Shown here: positions 21,697 to 34,400 of the stretch, in pieces
How positions within the stretch are numbered: position 1 is the stretch's first letter
Layout of the letters: each line of letters opens with the position of its first letter
DNA from: Staphylotrichum longicolle
Taxonomy: Eukaryota; Ascomycota; Sordariomycetes; Sordariales; Chaetomiaceae
Reading direction: 5' to 3'
Assembly (NCBI GenBank): GCA_019096155.1
Contig: JAHCVI010000004.1
Span: 1,612,001 to 1,676,000 of the forward strand
Length of the DNA stretch: 64,000 bases
The notes under the pieces: generated by a model
Databases searched by the model: none
Told to the model about the DNA's origin: nothing
What the model saw: the letters and a program-made list of their open reading frames with translations, nothing else
Translations under genes and position numbers: made by a program

Positions 21697-23027
21697 ATGC
21701 CGCGACTCCTTCAGCGCACCCGCCGCCCAGAGCCCGCGGCTGCTGGGCGCTCGAGCTTTGACGACATTCCCCTCGAGCTACCGCCCTATGAGCCGCCCTC
21801 GTATCCTATGGATGAAAAGACCAAACAGAGGCTCGTCTCCATGTACAGCAGCCGTGAGACCGACAGCTCGAGGCGACAGTACGAGAAGCATCTGGGCAAG
21901 TCGTCCACTTACCTGTTCGAGAGTGTCGGCGCTATCAACGACATTCTGTTCGCCCGGAAACGGTCTCTGGCCCACATGGCTGAAAAGCGACGAGCCCGGG
22001 GGGAGAACGAGAAGGGTGAGCATGAGGTCTCCCTCGAGGAATACGTTGCGGAGCTGGATGCGACCATCACCGAGTTGACCGACTCCTCCGAGGAGGCATT
22101 GCGTTTGGTGATCGACTGCCGGGCTGAGCTTGAGGACCACCAGGCGGTTCTGGAGACAGTGATGCAGGGGCTCAACGCCCAACAACCCTGCCCAGAGCCG
22201 AAACCAGCCAAGACGAGGGGGAAGGCTCAGAAACGGCGTGTGGCTGGCAGCGATGACGAGGACGGAGATGCAGGTTCCGGAGACGCAGGCGAACAAGAGG
22301 AGGATGAGGACATGGATGAAGCTGGGGGAGCCCATGAGGATGTGCCTCCCCTGGTCGGCGTAAAGGAGCTGTTGGACGCTGCCCGAAGGAACAAGACGGA
22401 CGAGTACGACGCCTTGAGCGCCCACCAGCGGTACGCCATCAACAACGACTACATCTCCTTCAAGAAGAACTGGCATGATGCGTTGCACCCGGAGGACCAG
22501 GTCCCGCTTCCCGATCCTTCGACTTGGTTCGACGAGCACGGCCGGCCGACCAAGGGTGCCGTGGCGGAAGCCAACGACGACGACGACCTGGTGGTCGAGC
22601 GCGAGATCATCGATCTCAAGTGCCCACTGTCGTTGCAGATCATGAAGGAGCCCTACAGCAACCATCAATGCAAGCACACCTTTGAGAAAGCGGCCATTCT
22701 GGAGTTCATCCGCAGCAACGGCGGCCTGGCAAAGTGCCCGGTTTGCTCCAAAGTACGAGTCACTCTGCCAACTCGCTTTGCTTCTGTTTCTCAATTCTAA
22801 TGCGCATCCAGGAGCTCCGCATCAAGGACCTTTATCTCGACGAGGTGGTTCTTCGGAAAGTCAAGCGTGCAGCAGAAGCCGCCCGGCGAGGAGTCGACGA
22901 CACATCTGATATTGAGCCTGAAGAAGACGCTGATGCTAGTATCATCATCGGAAAATCTACCAACATCAAGAAGGAGAAGGATCGATCCGGCCGCCGGTTA
23001 GACGACATTGATCAAGACGACGACTGA
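21697..23027 (+). CDS. nse2: E3 SUMO-protein ligase Nse2/Mms21 of the Smc5/6 complex
   Basis: Exons 21697-22752 and 22812-23027 give 423 residues. The SP-RING at about residues 310-350 reads CPLSLQIMKEPYSNHQCKHT followed by a CPVC pair, carrying the expected zinc ligands of the zf-Nse family. Upstream is a predicted helical region that in homologues docks on the Smc5 coiled coil, then an acidic linker (DEDGDAGSGDAGEQEEDEDM). Nse2 sumoylates repair proteins and cohesin during recombination. The intron falls right after the last RING cysteines (CSK/ELRIKDL), and the C-terminus has KKEK. The start was chosen at MPRLLQ because the longer frame upstream begins with a non-ATG codon and a hydrophobic run. 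Confidence 0.92.
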
Positions 23028-23415
23028 GTCGCTAAAGAAAACGTATAATCCACCAACTCACTGCTGTTTCTCTTCTCCGTTGCCCATCCGCTGAGCCGGG
23101 ATTGACCTCAATCGTACACTACCTCCTCGTCCATCCACCTGTCCGCCCGTGACACGATATTAACGTTCGAATACCCGCCCCTCCTGTTTCAGAGTCGGTG
23201 AGTCGGCCGGTTCATGGTATACGGACAACGGGAAGCACCTACACAAAACCCGACAGTCTCCCTGCTATTTGGCCAATGACTGCCCCTCACATCGGATCCT
23301 GCAACCCATCCCCTACTTCTTATGACCATCGTTGAGCCGGGAAATTGTGACATCCGTGCTTGCATCAGTGAGAATATCAAATACCAACATCGAGACTTAC
23401 GCGATGGTGGAAGTG
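23028..23415. other. Convergent spacer, nse2/Clr5 gene
   Basis: It holds the 3' flanks of nse2 and the minus-strand Clr5-domain gene. Nothing else was identified. Confidence 0.6.
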
Positions 23416-24262
23416 CTATTCGTGGGCCGTGAGGAGTGCGAGCGAGTACCGGTATGTAGTCGGAATGCCAGTCATGGAGAGAGTGCTGTGGGCTGACCCT
23501 GTAGTGCCTGGGGCAATCATCACCACGTCTCTGGGATGCTGCTGATACATTGGGACAGAGCTGGACGAATAACAACCAACGTTCTGCGAGTTGAAGGCCG
23601 CTAGACCGCTGCCAAACTGATTCACAGGAAAGCCCGGACCATGGGCAACAGATGGACTCGGCCCGGGCGTGTACGGGTACTCCGTTTTAACGTAACTGGC
23701 GCAACAAAGCCAAATCAGCTTCCAACCAACAACCGCCCTTACCGCACAAGATATCGCACCTTCGGAAATCCACACCTGGTGGCGGCACACATATGCCCGA
23801 CGTGAGCAACTCGTTTGGTGTCGCAACAATAGGCGTGGCTGATTGTGGGCTCTGGTCGTCCATGTCTGGACTCTGCCGTGGAGAGGCAGGCCCGTCGCCA
23901 TCCAATGATGAACCTCGCCTGCCCAGACTCATCGAGCATCTGCGACGGGAGTACTTGTGGACTCCCCACCTGTCAAAGCGAGATCTATACGCTCGGGTTC
24001 TGGACGACTGTCAGCCACGGAATCACCCAATGGCACACTCTTCATACCCCTATCTTTTCCCCCCGAGAACCTCCTATCCTACAACGCAAGGCACATCACA
24101 AGTGGGCAGAAAATCTGGTATGATGACAAAGGGGAGCCACACGTACGACGCCCTGAATCCATATCTCTGCGACATGACCCGCTGGACCTCGTGGAGCGGC
24201 TTGTTTTGATCCTTGTATTCGGCAATGATGATCTCCCGGTACTTGTCCCATTGTTTCGTCAT
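23416..24262 (-). CDS. Clr5-domain protein
   Basis: Three exons, 24262-24147, 23999-23760 and 23695-23416, give about 211 residues. The N-terminus is a complete Clr5 domain split by the first intron: MTKQWDKYREIIIAEYKDQN and YGFRAS on one side, TRAYRSRFDRWGVHKYSRR on the other. Clr5 is a short helical domain common at the N-terminus of fungal proteins of unknown function and named after an S. pombe silencing factor. The rest is Ser/Pro/Gly-rich without a known domain. Splice sites GTACGT/CCAG and GTGCGA/CCAG keep frame; a stronger-looking GTAAGG donor 22 nt downstream does not. The ATG at 24262 is preferred because homologues start one or two residues before the domain. Confidence 0.72.
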
Positions 24263-26855
24263 GACGGACCAATCCAGGCAAGGAATCAGGAGGCGCTCAC
24301 AGTCTCGACGACGCAAGGGCGACACCAGCAACAGAAGCTCAGGTGAGCTTCCTAACCAAGACCGTGAGGCTGCCAGAATCAGGGATGGCAGGCGTTGAGG
24401 AAGTCGAGGCAAGGCTGAGAAGCAAGGATGATGGAGCTAAGGAATAGTGCAGAGGGTGATCAGCGATGGGGCCCGTTGGTGATATAGACGTCATGTCACC
24501 GGGCGCGAGGGGAATTGACGTGGTCGCAAGCCCCAGAGGAGTGTCTTCTCTTCATCTCGCCCGACGACCATGTCCCCGACGATGCGCTTCTCGTCCAAGC
24601 AAGGTTGCTGACATGGGCGAGGCGACCAATTGTGACAGCCGCCTGCTCCCTGAGAATTGAGCTTGACCCGAACCGAAAACAGAAACACCCTGGAGAGTAA
24701 CCGACAGGGTGAGGACCTCCCCCGAGGAATGCCTGCGGGCCGAGTCTAACGGGAGCGGACGGGTGGCAGGGGGGCGCTCTTCCGCACTGCACACTGGGTG
24801 ATCAATAAGCGCTTCATTCTGCGGCGTCTTGTGACAACAACGAACGAGGAGCGCGGATAGAAGGGTAATCGCGGATTCGGGACTGTTGTACCCGGGTTCG
24901 GAAGCTGCAGGTGGCCCCTCGTCAAGGCTGGGCGAGGAAGCTCAGAACAAAGCCTCTGGACGGTTCCCTGCAGCTGCACACGGCAACTTACATAACGCCA
25001 GCCAGTCCAAATGTTTCTCGGCCCTCCACCCCCGACGAAACTGGAGTGCCCGAACCATCCACGTTTTGATCTCGCCTTACAAGGACTCAATTGGATGTTC
25101 GGCGCCCCCCCACCACACCCTCGTCTTCGCCCCGAGATTCGGCGGACCGACGAAAACAGACGTCGGAACTCAACATCTGGTCCGCGCACGGCGGTAACAC
25201 AGGGCTGGCAGGCAGCTGCAGACCGGTGTGATGGCGGGATTGGCATTGGTACTCGGGAGGCAGGGAGGGCGGGCATGCTCGGCGAATGCCACCCGCCGCA
25301 AACGCCTATATGATGTGACTGCCCATCTCTGCGTCTCGTTTCATCTCCCAAGGTCTGCCGGGCGGCAGGCAAATATGTGCGCTGGAAGAGGCGGATTGGC
25401 TCACCCCAGGCTGGGGCTGACCATGCACACTCACAACCCGTGTGAATATTGTTCCCAGCCGCGGTCCATACCTTACCACTCCTCTTATCGGAGTTGTATT
25501 CCCAGGTGATTTCAGCCCCATTCTATCTTCAGTCGGATCATCTCTTCGGCCGCGCATGCCGGGGTATGCCGGGGCATCCCTCTGCCAGGAGATGCTCACC
25601 TTTCTTTCCATCCCACACAAACAGGGCGGGCCGCCCACGTTTGGACACGCGGCAACGGGGAGTTTCGATTGGCTACCACCAACGACATGAACCCAACCGT
25701 GGTTGCCCAAGTGTCACATGCTTACCCCAGAATCAGTCAGTACCAATCAACCCCTGATGCATATCCAGAGCCTCACATTCAGAGCCTCACATTACGCGGG
25801 GGTACTCTTCAGAGGGGGCTTGCTCTCATGTTCACATGAGGAGAGGGCATAAGAAGCAGCCTTGCCTCGAGGGATGACGTGTCATATCACATACATTTCA
25901 ACGCCATCATGCTTCTCGGTTGCCTTGATGTCTGTCACCAACCGAACGGCATCTTCATATCAGGTCTTCGGGGCGGTTGGTTGAGTTGTTGGCCGGGAGA
26001 CGACGAACCCTAACCCTCTCTTAGCAACCCGGGGCGTCCAACAACAGGGTACCACGACTTGCTGTGATGGCTTCAGCCTTGCTGGTTGAACCTTCCTTAC
26101 ACTCTACTTGATATCTTCTTTAGGCTCTCTATCGGGGTGTCTTGGTTTGCAGTAGCTGGTTGTCATCCAAACATGAGTAGCAACTCGTCCACGAAGTTAC
26201 CCCTGAATCAACACCACACACACAACAGTCTTTTGACTTTTGAAAAAGAACTGGCCATGGCTGGTGCTCTTCTGGCCCGGTTATGTTTTTCACAGCACTC
26301 ATTTTAGGGAGAGCCTTTTTCCTTCGGTGCTTGACTCACTCTGTTATCATTTCCTACAGGTTGTTTTGCCTGCCCCTGTTACTTTTACATTTGGCGCTCT
26401 CCTTCGAAGTGGGAAAAAGTGAACGAACTGAAGAGAGAGTCAAGCTATGTGCGTTGTACACATGATGGGCCGTTGTTTGGGTCAAGACTGATGTTACACC
26501 ATGCCCTCTGTCAGTTGATCGATTCAAATCCCCAACACGAATTCCGATCATAATGTTTGATTAGTTACTGACGACCGCCCCTTTCTCTTTTCACTTCATC
26601 ACAGGAGGCAGATATGTTCTTACCACTTTGACACTCTGAGCAGTTTACGCAAAATAAGGTTGGCGAAGGCAGGAGCTCGCTCCCCTCACGGAGTCTCGCC
26701 TTTCAAAGTCGTCGTTCTTGCCTCTTTGACAACCTTGGCTTCGTCTCCAACTTTCCCGCCCAGACCCAGGTCAAACCTAGAGCGTAATACCAATCTCTTA
26801 GGTACTCATCTTACAAAACATAACAGCAAGCTCTGGCAGCAATTTTACATTAAGG
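24263..26855. other. Gene-poor spacer
   Basis: No frame shows family signal. It contains one telomere-type motif (26006-26017). The left part is the Clr5 gene's upstream region. Confidence 0.5.
26006..26017. repeat. Interstitial telomere-type motif (AACCCT)2
   Basis: Two exact AACCCT units, about 850 bp before the helicase-like relic. Confidence 0.7.
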
Positions 26856-27018
26856 ATGGAGGCTCAAACTTCTAGTGAGAACAACAACGTCTGCAGTGAA
26901 ACTATCGACTCTGAGTCTAGGGATACCGCTCGCAGACCGGATACTTTGGCTGAGCAGGGTAAAGATGAAGTCAGTTGGAGACGCCTCCCTTTGTGACCGC
27001 TGCTAACGGTGCCCCAAG

Positions 27019-27999
27019 GGCAACACCCATCACAACCCTGGTTCTGCCGACGCCGACACAGACATCGACCACTCAAGCCTTTTGCAGCCGACCTCTGTCG
27101 ACTTAGACGCCGGGTCAGCCGAGGCAAAGGCTTAGCACGGCTTCTTGCTCAGGCACTGTCCTACGCTCGACAAATCCAGCCAGCGCCTCCTGGTCGGCGT
27201 GAAAGGCGCAAAGGCGCACTTGTCGGGGACATCATCCTTCAACAGCAAGCACATCACCTTCGCCTGCAGCGTCGCGGTCGACGCGGTCCGAGACGCAACC
27301 CTCACAGAACTGTCAGGCGCCCAAAAAAAGATCGTCATCTCCTGTTTCTACCGGGCCCAAGCCGACCTGTACAAAGCCGAACTCGACAAGATGGTCCGCA
27401 GCGGCGCCCTCACCCTCGACGAGCGCAGCCAGATCCTCGCCTGCACCGTCGACAGCTCGAAGCGCCTCCCCGCGGACTTCACCATCGTCGACTTCGTCCA
27501 GACCCGGCCGTCGGCGTTCGTCGCCGACCCTCGCCGTCTCCGCACCGCCGCGACCCACGCCCGGCACGCCACCATGCTCATCATGAGCCCAGGTCTGTAC
27601 ACCAACGCCCACCACAACGCGCGTCTCTTGAAAAGGCTCTACGACGATGCCGCGTCTCGCGGCGGCGCCGTGACCAAACATGTCCCACACGAGAATCCCA
27701 ACCAGAAAGACAATGCGCCGCAGCCCGCAAAGACCGACAAGAAACAAAGCGGTCGCGAGTGCAAGCTGTGCGGAAAGCCCGACCACGGGCAGCGCAAGTG
27801 CCCCGATCAAGTGTGCTGGCGATGCGGCGCGGAGGGCCACGAGAAGAGGGACTGTCCCCAGCAGACATGCAGCGACTGCGGGCAAGTGGGACACCACAGC
27901 TTCTTTTGCCCGGAGCAGACGTGCTCGCATTGTTTCGGGCCGGGACATCGTCGTTGGAAGGGTTGCCCGAGGAGTCGGTACTATCGCTCTCACAAGTGA
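27019..27999 (+). pseudogene. Decayed SF1 helicase C-terminal domain fused to CCHC zinc knuckles
   Basis: The frame from 27145 to 27999 encodes 284 residues. The first half resembles the C-terminal RecA-like domain of Upf1-type helicases (AAA_12): IVISCFYRAQADLYKAEL, then ADPRRLRTAATHARHATM in the place of motif VI. Motif V, normally with an FQG-x-E core, reads TVDSSKRLPADFTIVDF. The second half has three CCHC knuckles (CKLCGKPDHGQRKC, CWRCGAEGHEKRDC, CSDCGQVGHHSFFC) and a fourth, off-spaced one. Upstream the same frame continues back to 27019 but is broken by TAG at about 27133, and no Walker A/B half exists in the window. A possible first exon at 26856-26958 (MEAQTSSENNN...) does not splice in phase. 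A relic is most likely. Confidence 0.55.
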
Positions 28000-28864
28000 G
28001 TGATGCGAGGGAGAAAGAGGGAATACAGCAGAGCAATACAGAGTGGGCGGGCTTGGGATGGTAGACACTTGAGGCTGCTATTGACAATGTTCCTCGAGCA
28101 TTGCTTCCCATCGCATGTTTTCGACCCAAAGGGAGGTCCAGTGTTATCACGCAACATATATTGAGTACCCATCTCGGATGATGATCCAACACACCTCAGT
28201 ATGTGCATTCCGGGCCTGGGTTCTGTCATCCTCCCCATCACGCAACTGCGTTGGCATCCCCCTTCTCCACCACCCAACCACAACCCATTCCTTCTCGGAA
28301 CGCAGACTCCACACGCCCACACAGCACTCGGGTAGGACAAACCACAACCGCTCCATATTCCCTCTTTCAAATCATTATCCATGGATACGTACCCAACATG
28401 ACTTGACACACAACATATACTCCCCCCTCCCGTCCCAGAAGTCCCTTCCCATATTTCCCTGTATGTACTGTCCTGTCTGTCCCTTCTCAACCAAACCCAA
28501 AACGCCTCCCTTTCAACCAAAGCCAAAACAAACCAAATGGATATAGCCTCCGCCTCCCACCCACATGCGGCCCCCTAGTTTAGAGAGTCTGGCATGGTTA
28601 TGATAAGAATGATGATGATGATGATGATGATGGTGATGGTGGTGGTGATGATGATGATAGGAGCTTGCAGCTGCCACTTGAGCAGTTGCCATGCCGTTCT
28701 TTTTGCGATGCCGATCCAATGAATGACGTCCGTGACCCAAACAGAGAGGTAGAAAGTAAAGAAAACCCACAAAGCGAATGTGTGTACGCACACAAACACA
28801 GACACACACAGAGTCCGGGAAAAATATCCTCGAAGCCCGCACGTTTGACAAAACAAAAAACATG
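28000..28864. other. Spacer with microsatellite
   Basis: It holds 3' flanks of the flanking convergent genes plus a GAT/GGT repeat. No gene was recognised. Confidence 0.6.
28610..28658. repeat. Imperfect (GAT)n/(GGT)n microsatellite
   Basis: About 16 trinucleotide units with GGT interruptions, in non-coding DNA. Confidence 0.9.
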
Positions 28865-31412
28865 TCACGTCAGATACCACATGCACCCACACGGACTAAT
28901 GTCCGGCACCCCCGCACTCCCGCTCCCTTCTCCCCTGGCAAACACCCCCTCCCCAAAGTCTTGATAATACGTCTCATCCCGCCTGGCAACGCCGGCAGTA
29001 GCAGTAGGCGTTGGCGCCCCCGACATGATGAACGGCCCCGTCTCCTCAATGTCAATGACGATGGGCTTGCCCTCCGGGTCGAGCAGGACCTTGGCCTCCT
29101 GCCTGGGACCCTGGATCTCGACCTGCGTGCACTGCGCACGGGGGGCGTCCGCCGTCGAGATGCGGCGCTCTTCGAGTTTGATGACGCGAGGGTACGGCTG
29201 GGGGAGGGGTACGTAATTCTCGCCTGTGTCGATGGGGCCCCAGGGGCCGGTGGATGTGGTCGAGGCGGTGGTGGTGTCGGTGCCGGAGGAGGACGAGGAC
29301 AATGAGATGGACGAGGAGGAAGAGTCAGGGGGTAGCGTGGAAGAGGTCGACGGCGATGTGGTGGTGCCTGCGGAAGACGACGTGGACTCGGGACCACGGT
29401 TTGGCGGGTAATAGCCCCGGTATTTTGAAGAGGAGCCGCCGTTGGGGCCTTCGTTTTGAGACCCTGGTGGCGGTGGTGGTGGGTACGAAGTGGTCTGGCT
29501 GGTGTGCGAATCGGGGCCCTCTCCCGGCGTTCGCGGGGAGGGAGGTGATGTTGTGGATGAGGAGGCTGTGCTTTGTGTTGATGAGAAGGAAAATGGCATG
29601 GATAGTGACTTGGGCCAGTTAGAGTAGCTCGAGTTTTGTTGGGCGTAGATGAAGAGCTCGAGGTAGGTGTTGGGCCAGGTGCACACCCAAGGCTTCTCTC
29701 CTCGCTTCAAGATGCCCATGCGCTTAAAGTTCGAAATGCCCGAATTGACCGCGCCGGCGTGTCGCGCTACTTGCTGCGCGTTCGCAGAGCCGCTTGACGA
29801 GCCGAGCACCCCTTCCGGCACGATGACGGTCTTGTTGTACGTCAACATCTTGAACCAGGCCGGACCACGGCTGGGCTCAAATTTGTCCCCAACGAGATCG
29901 AGAGTGACGGGCTTCTCAATCAACGGCGGCTGCTCTCCGTAAGAGTATACATTGTTCATCAAGGTGTAAGAGCGGTTGCAATCCAGCGAGGCGCGGTACT
30001 CGTTCCCTTCTTTGAGGACGGTCAAGTGCATACCGGAGATGACGAGATTGCAGTTCCAGGCTTGCGATAGAGTGGGATTCTGGAAGCAAGTGCTGGAAAC
30101 CCTGTTTGGCAGAAGCGGCATGGCGAACGTTCCTGTGGGTAGGGGCTGGAGATCGGATGGCGTCGGGATGGGGGTAGTATCAAACGATGACGGTTCCCTG
30201 TCAACGTCAGCAAAGCCGGGACGAGGGTTGATGGGGCAAGTTATCAAGACTCACCAGGCGCCCTCCTTGCGTGGGGGCCGCTTCTGCTTGCCCATGACAG
30301 TTCCAACCACGGCTCCCAATATTATGACCATGACCAACAAGACGAGGCCGGTCAGGCATATCGCCCAGTAGGGGAAGATGCCCCATAATTTCCGTCTCAT
30401 CCATACCTGCCACTTCTTTTGCGGTTGTCTCTTCTCCGAGACTTCCCCGTCGGTCAGTCTGATCTGCCGCCCACTGTCGTCAGATGTGAAGCTACGCGTG
30501 GAGTGCCGCGAACGGGGGGAGCCCAAGTCGTCGGTCGACTCGAACTCGGGGTTTCTTGTAGCTAGCCCAAGGCCTCCCGCTCCAGATATCGCCGGAATGG
30601 CCGAGGCAGGCGTCGTATCAACGGGTGGAACGACCGTGGCACCTCCGCGCCCTTCAGCAGGAGAGCTGTCCATAGCTGCCGCTTTGCGAGCGTAGGCCTC
30701 ATCCGGATACCTGGTGTAAGGGGAAGCTGCTCAGTGTGACCATCGGGGCCGATCATGTCGGCAATCTCTTCGCCTTCAGGTCCCACGCGCCGCTGGTACT
30801 GATCTGGAAGACCGCGGAAGCCGAGGGAATTGCCGTCGTCTGAACTTCGTCCGGCTCAATGCTTCCACTCTGAGGGTAGAGCCCGTAAGGGTGAGTTGGC
30901 CCCCGTGGCCCGCGATACGATGATTCCGACACTGGGACCGTGGATGCTGTTGTTGTACTCATTGTTCTTGCTGGTCTTACATTTTGTGGGTACATCTGAT
31001 ACGGATGGGCCGGCCCGGAGGGTCCTTGATACGGGCCTTCAGCGGGCAAGAAGAGCGTCGAGTCGGTCGAGTTCGTCGTTTGCCGCGCCAATTGGTTTGG
31101 CTCGGGGCGGACGGACAAGACATATTGTGGGTTTGGCGGCTTGGAGGTGCTTGAGGGCCGCCCGGTCCTCGGCGTGGATTGTGACGGTGATGGGCTATCC
31201 TCGGCGTAGAGCGTTGCTGACGAGGCGGAGGTGAGCGACGGCGTCGATGGCTCCCCGGGGCCGCCGGCGTGCGAAGGTCGAAATCCGTCGGCAACCATGC
31301 CTGCCAGGGCCAATTCGTATTCGTCGTCGCCATTGTCGACCGAAACCCTCACCGACGCCCTGGTCGACACCCTCCGGCCCAGGTCGCCGGCCTTGTCTCC
31401 CGATGGTTCCAT
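28865..31412 (-). CDS. Single-pass membrane protein with HPYxxYPQ repeats, two apparent frameshifts
   Basis: The reading runs from ATG 31412 to TAG/TGA at 28865. The N-terminal part carries paired motifs GPSGPAHPYQMYPQN and GPRGPTHPYGLYPQ, then RRVGPEGEEIADMIGPDGH, a basic stop-transfer (MRRKLWG) and a hydrophobic helix (YWAICLTGLVLLVMVIILGA). The extracellular part has Cys-containing globular sequence and a long Ser/Thr/Pro region. Intron 30254-30198 (GTGAGT/ACAG) joins W to EPSSFD. Two frame changes need one extra base each: near 30840-30845 (GTTCAG) and in a C4 run at 30720-30723, where a fifth C would give LPPYTRYPDEAY. The function is unknown; I recognise it only as a fungal family. Confidence 0.75.
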
Positions 31413-34400
31413 GGCCGGGGCTCGCGTGTTGACGATGAACGGCGGCACCAGTACGCGTCCACAGAGATGGCTGCTGGCAGCCGTCGACTAATCAGTGACG
31501 GGCGCGGGCTCCCTCGGGAGGCATGGAGAGCCGTCGTATCCGCCCCCAGAGATCAAGAGTGCGTCGGCAGGCTCGGGTCGGGGCGCGCGTCGCGGGATCG
31601 TCGATGTTTCGGGAGCCGCGAGTCGTCCGTCTTCCGTCGTCCAGCGATGGTGGCTGTGTGTCAGTGTCTGGCGGACGTTGTGGTGGGAAGGTTGGCAGTG
31701 GAAGCGACAGGGGGTTGTGCCAAAGTTGCAGCAACGGCAGGCGCTCAGGCTGAAATGGAGCGGGCAGTGGGCGACGGGCGACGGGCAGCGGTGGATCTTG
31801 GTTGTGGATCAGCGCACGCACTGCGCTCCAACTTCCAAGATGCCAGAGAATTGTTCACCAGGGTGGCCAGGGCCTGAGAACAGCCAGATGAGTTGCAGGG
31901 AAGACGGCCAGAGAGTTCCAGAGAGAGCCCCGGACAATTCAGGGACAGCAGTCTCGATTGGTTTCGGACTCGACTGGGGTTCCAGCGAGAAAGCTCGTGC
32001 TGCCCACTTGGCGGCATCTCGGCTCCCCCGTGATTGGCCGAGGGGCGGCGGGTGTGGCCCCGGCCCACCTTCAACTTCGGCCATCGGGGGTCTCTGCCGT
32101 GCTGCAATGCGGCAGGAGATGCACAAGATGCAGTTCGAGACGCCTCCCACCAGCTGCACCAGTCAACAGTCGCGCTGCTTCTCTCCAAGGTTTGGCAGAA
32201 GAAGGCCGATCAATGGTGGGTTCTTTACATATTTCAGTTCTCTTTTGTCCTCTGCGCATCGACGACCATTCCCAACGCGACGAGATGTTCCTTCACGGCC
32301 CAACTCGTCCAGCCCGCAGCTCGAGTTTTGCGTGGTGGTGCAGCGGGGGGAACCACAGAGAAGCCTCCCCTTCGTATCGCCAGACCATGCGCCCGGCCTG
32401 TTGATCAACTCCCACCTGCTGTCCAAGAACCCCCTAGCGAGCACGTTTTTTCGCCCGGCAGTGAGAAAACGCTGGGCAGCTTGGTCTCGGCAGCATCTGC
32501 AATTTATGGCCCGCAGATGGCCAATCTCTCCCAGTCTGGGTTTTGCCGGTGATTTGAGCCTATGGCCACCGCTTGGAAGGTGGTATTAACAGAATTGGAA
32601 TATTCGAGGCAGGCCGAGGCCCAGTTACCTCTTTTATGGAGAAGGGAAAACGTATGAGCGCGTGTTTCAACAGAAGAGGGTCGCCGCCTGCGTGAGCCCT
32701 GCCGAGACACACGTTTCCCCAGTCGGTCTCGCTCGGTGCTCTCCACATGCTTCCAGCGGGATGAGACCACCTCTCCCGGGCCAGTCTTCAATTTGCAGAA
32801 GCAGGCGAGAAGGGGCAGATCGGCGTCGGTTTGGCCTCTCCATTCTTCCCACCTATCCTTCGTACTCGACCCCCAGTGAATGCAGCCAACCCTGGCACGA
32901 GCCTGGCGACGACGGACTGTGTTCCGTAAATGCGGGGCCTAGTCAGGGGATTGCGTCCAAGCGAGATGTGGCAGGCGATGCGATCGTGGGGTGCATCTTC
33001 ATCTCAACAACTGTTGCGATCGTCCTGCTTGTGGGCTGCTTGTGGGCTGCTTGTGGGCTGCTTGTGGGCTCTTGCCCTGCTTCCGAGAGTGTGCATCTCA
33101 GCAGGAGATTGCAATGTAATCTGTGCAGCAAAATGTAGAGCATCGTGTCTGGCGGTTGAAGTGCTCGGATTACCCGATGCAGCAGGAGCTGCGACGAATG
33201 TCGAAAGAAAATACAGATGCTCCTGCTGCTTGGAATCTTTGGTCAGTTGAAGTCAAGACATGAAAGAGGAGCATGAAGCCCAGTGGGCAGCTTCCACTCA
33301 CCCAACCCTTGGTGGCAGCACGAATCAACCTCCGCTGCACTGTGTTTGAGAGAGCTAGGCCCTGGCGCCCACACAGCAACTTACCCGTTAACAGTGGAAC
33401 CTGGAAAGCATTCATGAACTCTTCGACACTCAGGTCGGTGGCTCCTCCCCTCGGTCGTGACAACAAACAGGATGGACAAACTTGACCTCCTTCTCCATAT
33501 TGCATCGCTATCACACAATCGCTGTCACTTTGCGCATTTGGACTTATTTCGAGGAATAATGTAGTTGAACGCACGATTGTCCACAGCCCGCACTCCTTGT
33601 GCTGCCGTCGAATTGGGTTCATGACATGCTGCTCAGACACTCTTCACCGAGTCCCCGATCCTTGCGTCGCACAGCGTCCCTCGAAAGGGCGCCAAAATAA
33701 CTGGATGCCAGCTGTCCTCGACCAGCCTCGGTGGCTCGTCCCTACCCACCCTCCCACCATCACAAACACCAAAACCTCTCTCACCCAACTCTGTATGGGT
33801 GCTTTTAATTCTTGTGCCAGCCTCACTTCAAGCCGTCACCACCACCACAAATGGCCGCGGCCTTCCTCCCACGTTGAAGGCGTTGTAGGCGGCAGTATGG
33901 TTCGCCCAGTTTCGCACATTACGCGAGGCTGCAAGAATGGTGTTGCCGTCGCACCTCACCAGGCTCAGGCTCGCGTTCCCCGCTTCCTTAAAGGCAGACG
34001 AGGCAGACGAGGCAGACCACCTCTGAGTATGCTTGTACATACCCCGCTCCCAGGTCAAGGAAGAGGAGAGTCCCTCTTTACTCGGAGCTCGCTACTTGTG
34101 GTCATCAATTGGTGAAGTGAGACTGGACTCCTGTCTTCACGCAGATACACCGTCGCACACGCCGAAGCTGTGCTTGTTGGGTCCTGCATTAACCACATCC
34201 ACATTGCCTCTTCCAGAAGCAAGAGAGAGGCCGCAAGGTAGCAGACGGATGCCCGCATCTTGACCGCCAAGCTCTGATGCAGTCACAGTCCACTGCAGGG
34301 GATTGACCTGTTAGAGCCCTCCACTCCAAAGCAGGGCGTATGGCTGACTGGTCTCCGGACACACCACCATGCAGGTGGGAGGGGCCCTAGAGAGCTGGAA

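Noticed and set aside
22753..22811. Reading nse2 on through to a stop at 22800
   Set aside because: A good intron with GTACGA donor and CCAG acceptor restores the conserved C-terminus.
31495..32589. 364-residue plus-strand frame
   Set aside because: No domain, erratic composition and overlap with several equally long frames; read as chance opening in GC-rich DNA.
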